From Pseudomonas fluorescens (GTDB lineage Bacteria; Pseudomonadota; Gammaproteobacteria; Pseudomonadales; Pseudomonadaceae), in NCBI RefSeq assembly GCF_001902145.1, contig NZ_MRST01000026.1, positions 240,342 through 304,341 on the forward strand: a DNA stretch of 64,000 nt, read 5' to 3'. A model generated the notes under the pieces. The model saw only the letters and a list, made by a program, of their open reading frames with translations. It did no database searches and was not told where the DNA came from. Both the position numbers and the translations under genes were made by a program. This document shows positions 62,481 through 64,000 of this stretch, one piece after another (within the stretch, counting starts at the first letter, position 1; every line of letters starts with the position of its first letter).

Positions 62481-63710
62481 ATGAGCAAGACTTCTCTCGA
62501 TAAGAGCAAGATCAAGTTCCTTCTTCTGGAAGGCGTCCACCCATCGGCTGTCGACGTTCTGAAAGCCGCCGGGTACACCAGCATTGAGTACATCACCAGT
62601 TCTCTGCCGGAAGCCCAGCTCAAGGAAAAGATCGCCGACGCGCACTTTATCGGCATTCGCTCCCGCACTCAGCTGACCGAAGAGATCTTCGACCACGCCA
62701 AGAAACTCGTGGCTGTCGGCTGTTTCTGCATCGGCACCAACCAGGTCGACCTCAATGCAGCGCGCGAGCGCGGCATCGCGGTGTTCAACGCACCGTACTC
62801 CAACACCCGTTCCGTTGCGGAGCTGGTGCTGGCCGAGGCCATCCTGCTGCTGCGCGGTATCCCTGAGAAGAACGCTTCCTGCCACCGTGGCGGCTGGATC
62901 AAGAGCGCGGCCAACTCCTTCGAAATCCGCGGCAAGAAGCTGGGTATCGTCGGCTACGGCTCGATCGGCACGCAACTGTCGGTGTTGGCTGAAGGCCTGG
63001 GCATGCAGGTGTTCTTCTACGACACCCTGACCAAGCTGCCATTGGGCAACGCCACCCAAGTGGCCAGCCTGACCGAGCTGCTGGGCATGTCCGACATCGT
63101 CACCCTGCACGTCCCGGAAACGGCCGAGACCCAGTGGATGATCGGTGAGAAGGAAATCCGCGCGATCAAGAAAGGCGGGATCCTGATCAACGCCGCACGC
63201 GGCACCGTGGTCGAGCTGGACGCCCTGGCCGACGCGATCAAGGACAAGCACCTGATCGGCGCCGCCATCGACGTGTTCCCGGTGGAGCCACGCTCCAACG
63301 ATGACATCTTCGAAAGCCCGCTGCGTGGCTTGGACAACGTGATCCTGACCCCGCACATCGGCGGCTCCACCGCTGAAGCCCAAGCCAACATCGGCCTGGA
63401 AGTCTCGGAAAAACTGGTCAAGTACAGCGACAACGGTACTTCAGTATCGTCGGTCAACTTCCCGGAAGTGGCCCTCCCGGCTCACCCGGGCAAGCACCGC
63501 CTGCTGCACATCCACCAGAACATCCCGGGCGTGATGATGGAGATCAACAAGGTCTTCGCGGAAAACGGCATCAACATCTCCGGTCAGTTCCTGCAGACCA
63601 ACGAGAAGGTCGGTTACGTGGTGATCGACGTCGACGCCGAGTACTCGGACCTGGCGCAAGAGAAGCTGCAGCACATCAACGGCACTATTCGTAGCCGCGT
63701 GTTGTTCTAA
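62481..63710 (+). CDS. serA: D-3-phosphoglycerate dehydrogenase SerA
   Basis: It makes 3-phosphohydroxypyruvate, the first step of serine synthesis. The 409 residues (start 62481, MSKTSLDKSK) match the E. coli-type short enzyme. VGYGSIGTQLSVLAEGLGM binds NAD; catalytic Arg, Glu and His lie in RGTVVE and TPHIGGST; a C-terminal ACT domain (about 335-409) senses serine. Confidence 0.97.
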   Translation: MSKTSLDKSKIKFLLLEGVHPSAVDVLKAAGYTSIEYITSSLPEAQLKEKIADAHFIGIRSRTQLTEEIFDHAKKLVAVGCFCIGTNQVDLNAARERGIAVFNAPYSNTRSVAELVLAEAILLLRGIPEKNASCHRGGWIKSAANSFEIRGKKLGIVGYGSIGTQLSVLAEGLGMQVFFYDTLTKLPLGNATQVASLTELLGMSDIVTLHVPETAETQWMIGEKEIRAIKKGGILINAARGTVVELDALADAIKDKHLIGAAIDVFPVEPRSNDDIFESPLRGLDNVILTPHIGGSTAEAQANIGLEVSEKLVKYSDNGTSVSSVNFPEVALPAHPGKHRLLHIHQNIPGVMMEINKVFAENGINISGQFLQTNEKVGYVVIDVDAEYSDLAQEKLQHINGTIRSRVLF

Positions 63711-63727
63711 CGCTTCAAACGCCGGAT

Positions 63728-63763
63728 AAAAAATGGGAGACCCGCAGGGGTCTCCCATTTTTT
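63728..63763 (+). terminator. Rho-independent terminator of serA
   Basis: AAATGGGAGACC and GGTCTCCCATTT flank a short CCGCAG-type loop, with A and T runs on the two sides. It probably serves serA and the convergent DUF4399 gene. Confidence 0.92.
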
Positions 63764-63777
63764 TGCCCGAACAACGC

Positions 63778-64000
63778 TTATTTGACGTTAACGGTGATCA
63801 CTTTCGAGGCGACTGTGGGTTCGAACTGGCGATGCACGTTATCGCCGGCCACCAGTTGCAGGGTGTGCTTGCCTGGCGTCAGGGTCAGCTCGGTTTCGGT
63901 CTGCGCCTTGCCAAAGTGAATCGAGGTGGCGGTGGCTGGGATCGCCTCGTTTGCGTTGAGCGACTCCACTTTCTGGTCAACCAGCAGGTGGTGGTGCCCA
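63778..64000 (-). CDS. DUF4399 protein, C-terminal part (cut by the window edge)
   Basis: The minus-strand frame is open to the last base and lacks its start. The visible 74 residues include GHHHLLVDQKVESLN and GKHTLQLVAGDNVHRQF, typical of DUF4399 proteins, which are usually small exported proteins of unknown function. The His triplet lies at the window edge. Confidence 0.82.
   Translation of the reverse strand, partial: GHHHLLVDQKVESLNANEAIPATATSIHFGKAQTETELTLTPGKHTLQLVAGDNVHRQFEPTVASKVITVNVK

Overview
The window looks like a chromosomal segment of a Pseudomonas of the fluorescens group. Gene order follows, in reverse, the P. aeruginosa PAO1 block from metX/metW to serA as I remember it. 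Coding density and GC are high, and the gaps carry the REP/REPIN palindromes typical of this group. I see no rRNA, tRNA, CRISPR array, prophage or complete insertion sequence. Gene functions rest on motifs and recalled family knowledge; no database search was run.

Layout. 1-8.3 kb: metX-metW, a DUF4426 gene, rdgB and hemW in one tight run, then DUF3392; the opposite strand carries thiS-thiG-trmB and DUF423; mtgA follows. 7.65-8.37 kb is a gene-free gap holding a 529-bp element with terminal inverted repeats and an 8-bp target duplication, inserted inside a REPIN. 8.4-12.4 kb: ftsY-ftsE-ftsX and then rpoH, all on the minus strand. 12.7-17.2 kb: a pair of M16 peptidases, rsmD and a YheT-type hydrolase. 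17.3-22.7 kb: a sulfurtransferase and a laoR/laoC-laoB-laoA type module for long-chain alcohol and aldehyde oxidation. 22.8-26.8 kb: coaD, fdx, mutM, an HDOD gene and an rlmI-like methyltransferase. 26.8-29.0 kb is an accessory patch: a Bcr/CflA exporter and a RAYT transposase gene interleaved with three REPINs.

29.2-37.3 kb: ilvD, a phosphorylcholine phosphatase, a cystine transporter, folA, and a membrane protein/GTPase pair (DUF2868-DUF3482). 37.3-46.3 kb: a 2-aminoethylphosphonate-type uptake and oxidation cluster (FAD enzyme, ABC transporter, LysR regulator), then divergent cadA/cadR with a clear MerR-type operator. 46.5-55.7 kb: thyA-lgt, an NRDE protein, ptsP-rppH, a HAD hydrolase, DUF2269, ilvA and rpiA. 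56.0-64.0 kb: an AaaA-like aminopeptidase autotransporter, two SdiA-regulated-type membrane proteins, an FAH-family protein, a D-2-hydroxyglutarate dehydrogenase facing serA, and the C-terminal part of a DUF4399 protein cut by the window edge.

How the genes work together. Amino-acid synthesis is prominent (methionine: metX/W; branched chain: ilvD, ilvA; serine: serA with its 2-hydroxyglutarate-recycling partner), as are cofactor and nucleotide supply (thiG/S, coaD, folA-thyA) and envelope work (ftsYEX, mtgA, lgt). The main accessory signals are the structured mobile element at 7730-8258, the RAYT/REPIN system, the phosphonate cluster and the metal-resistance pair.
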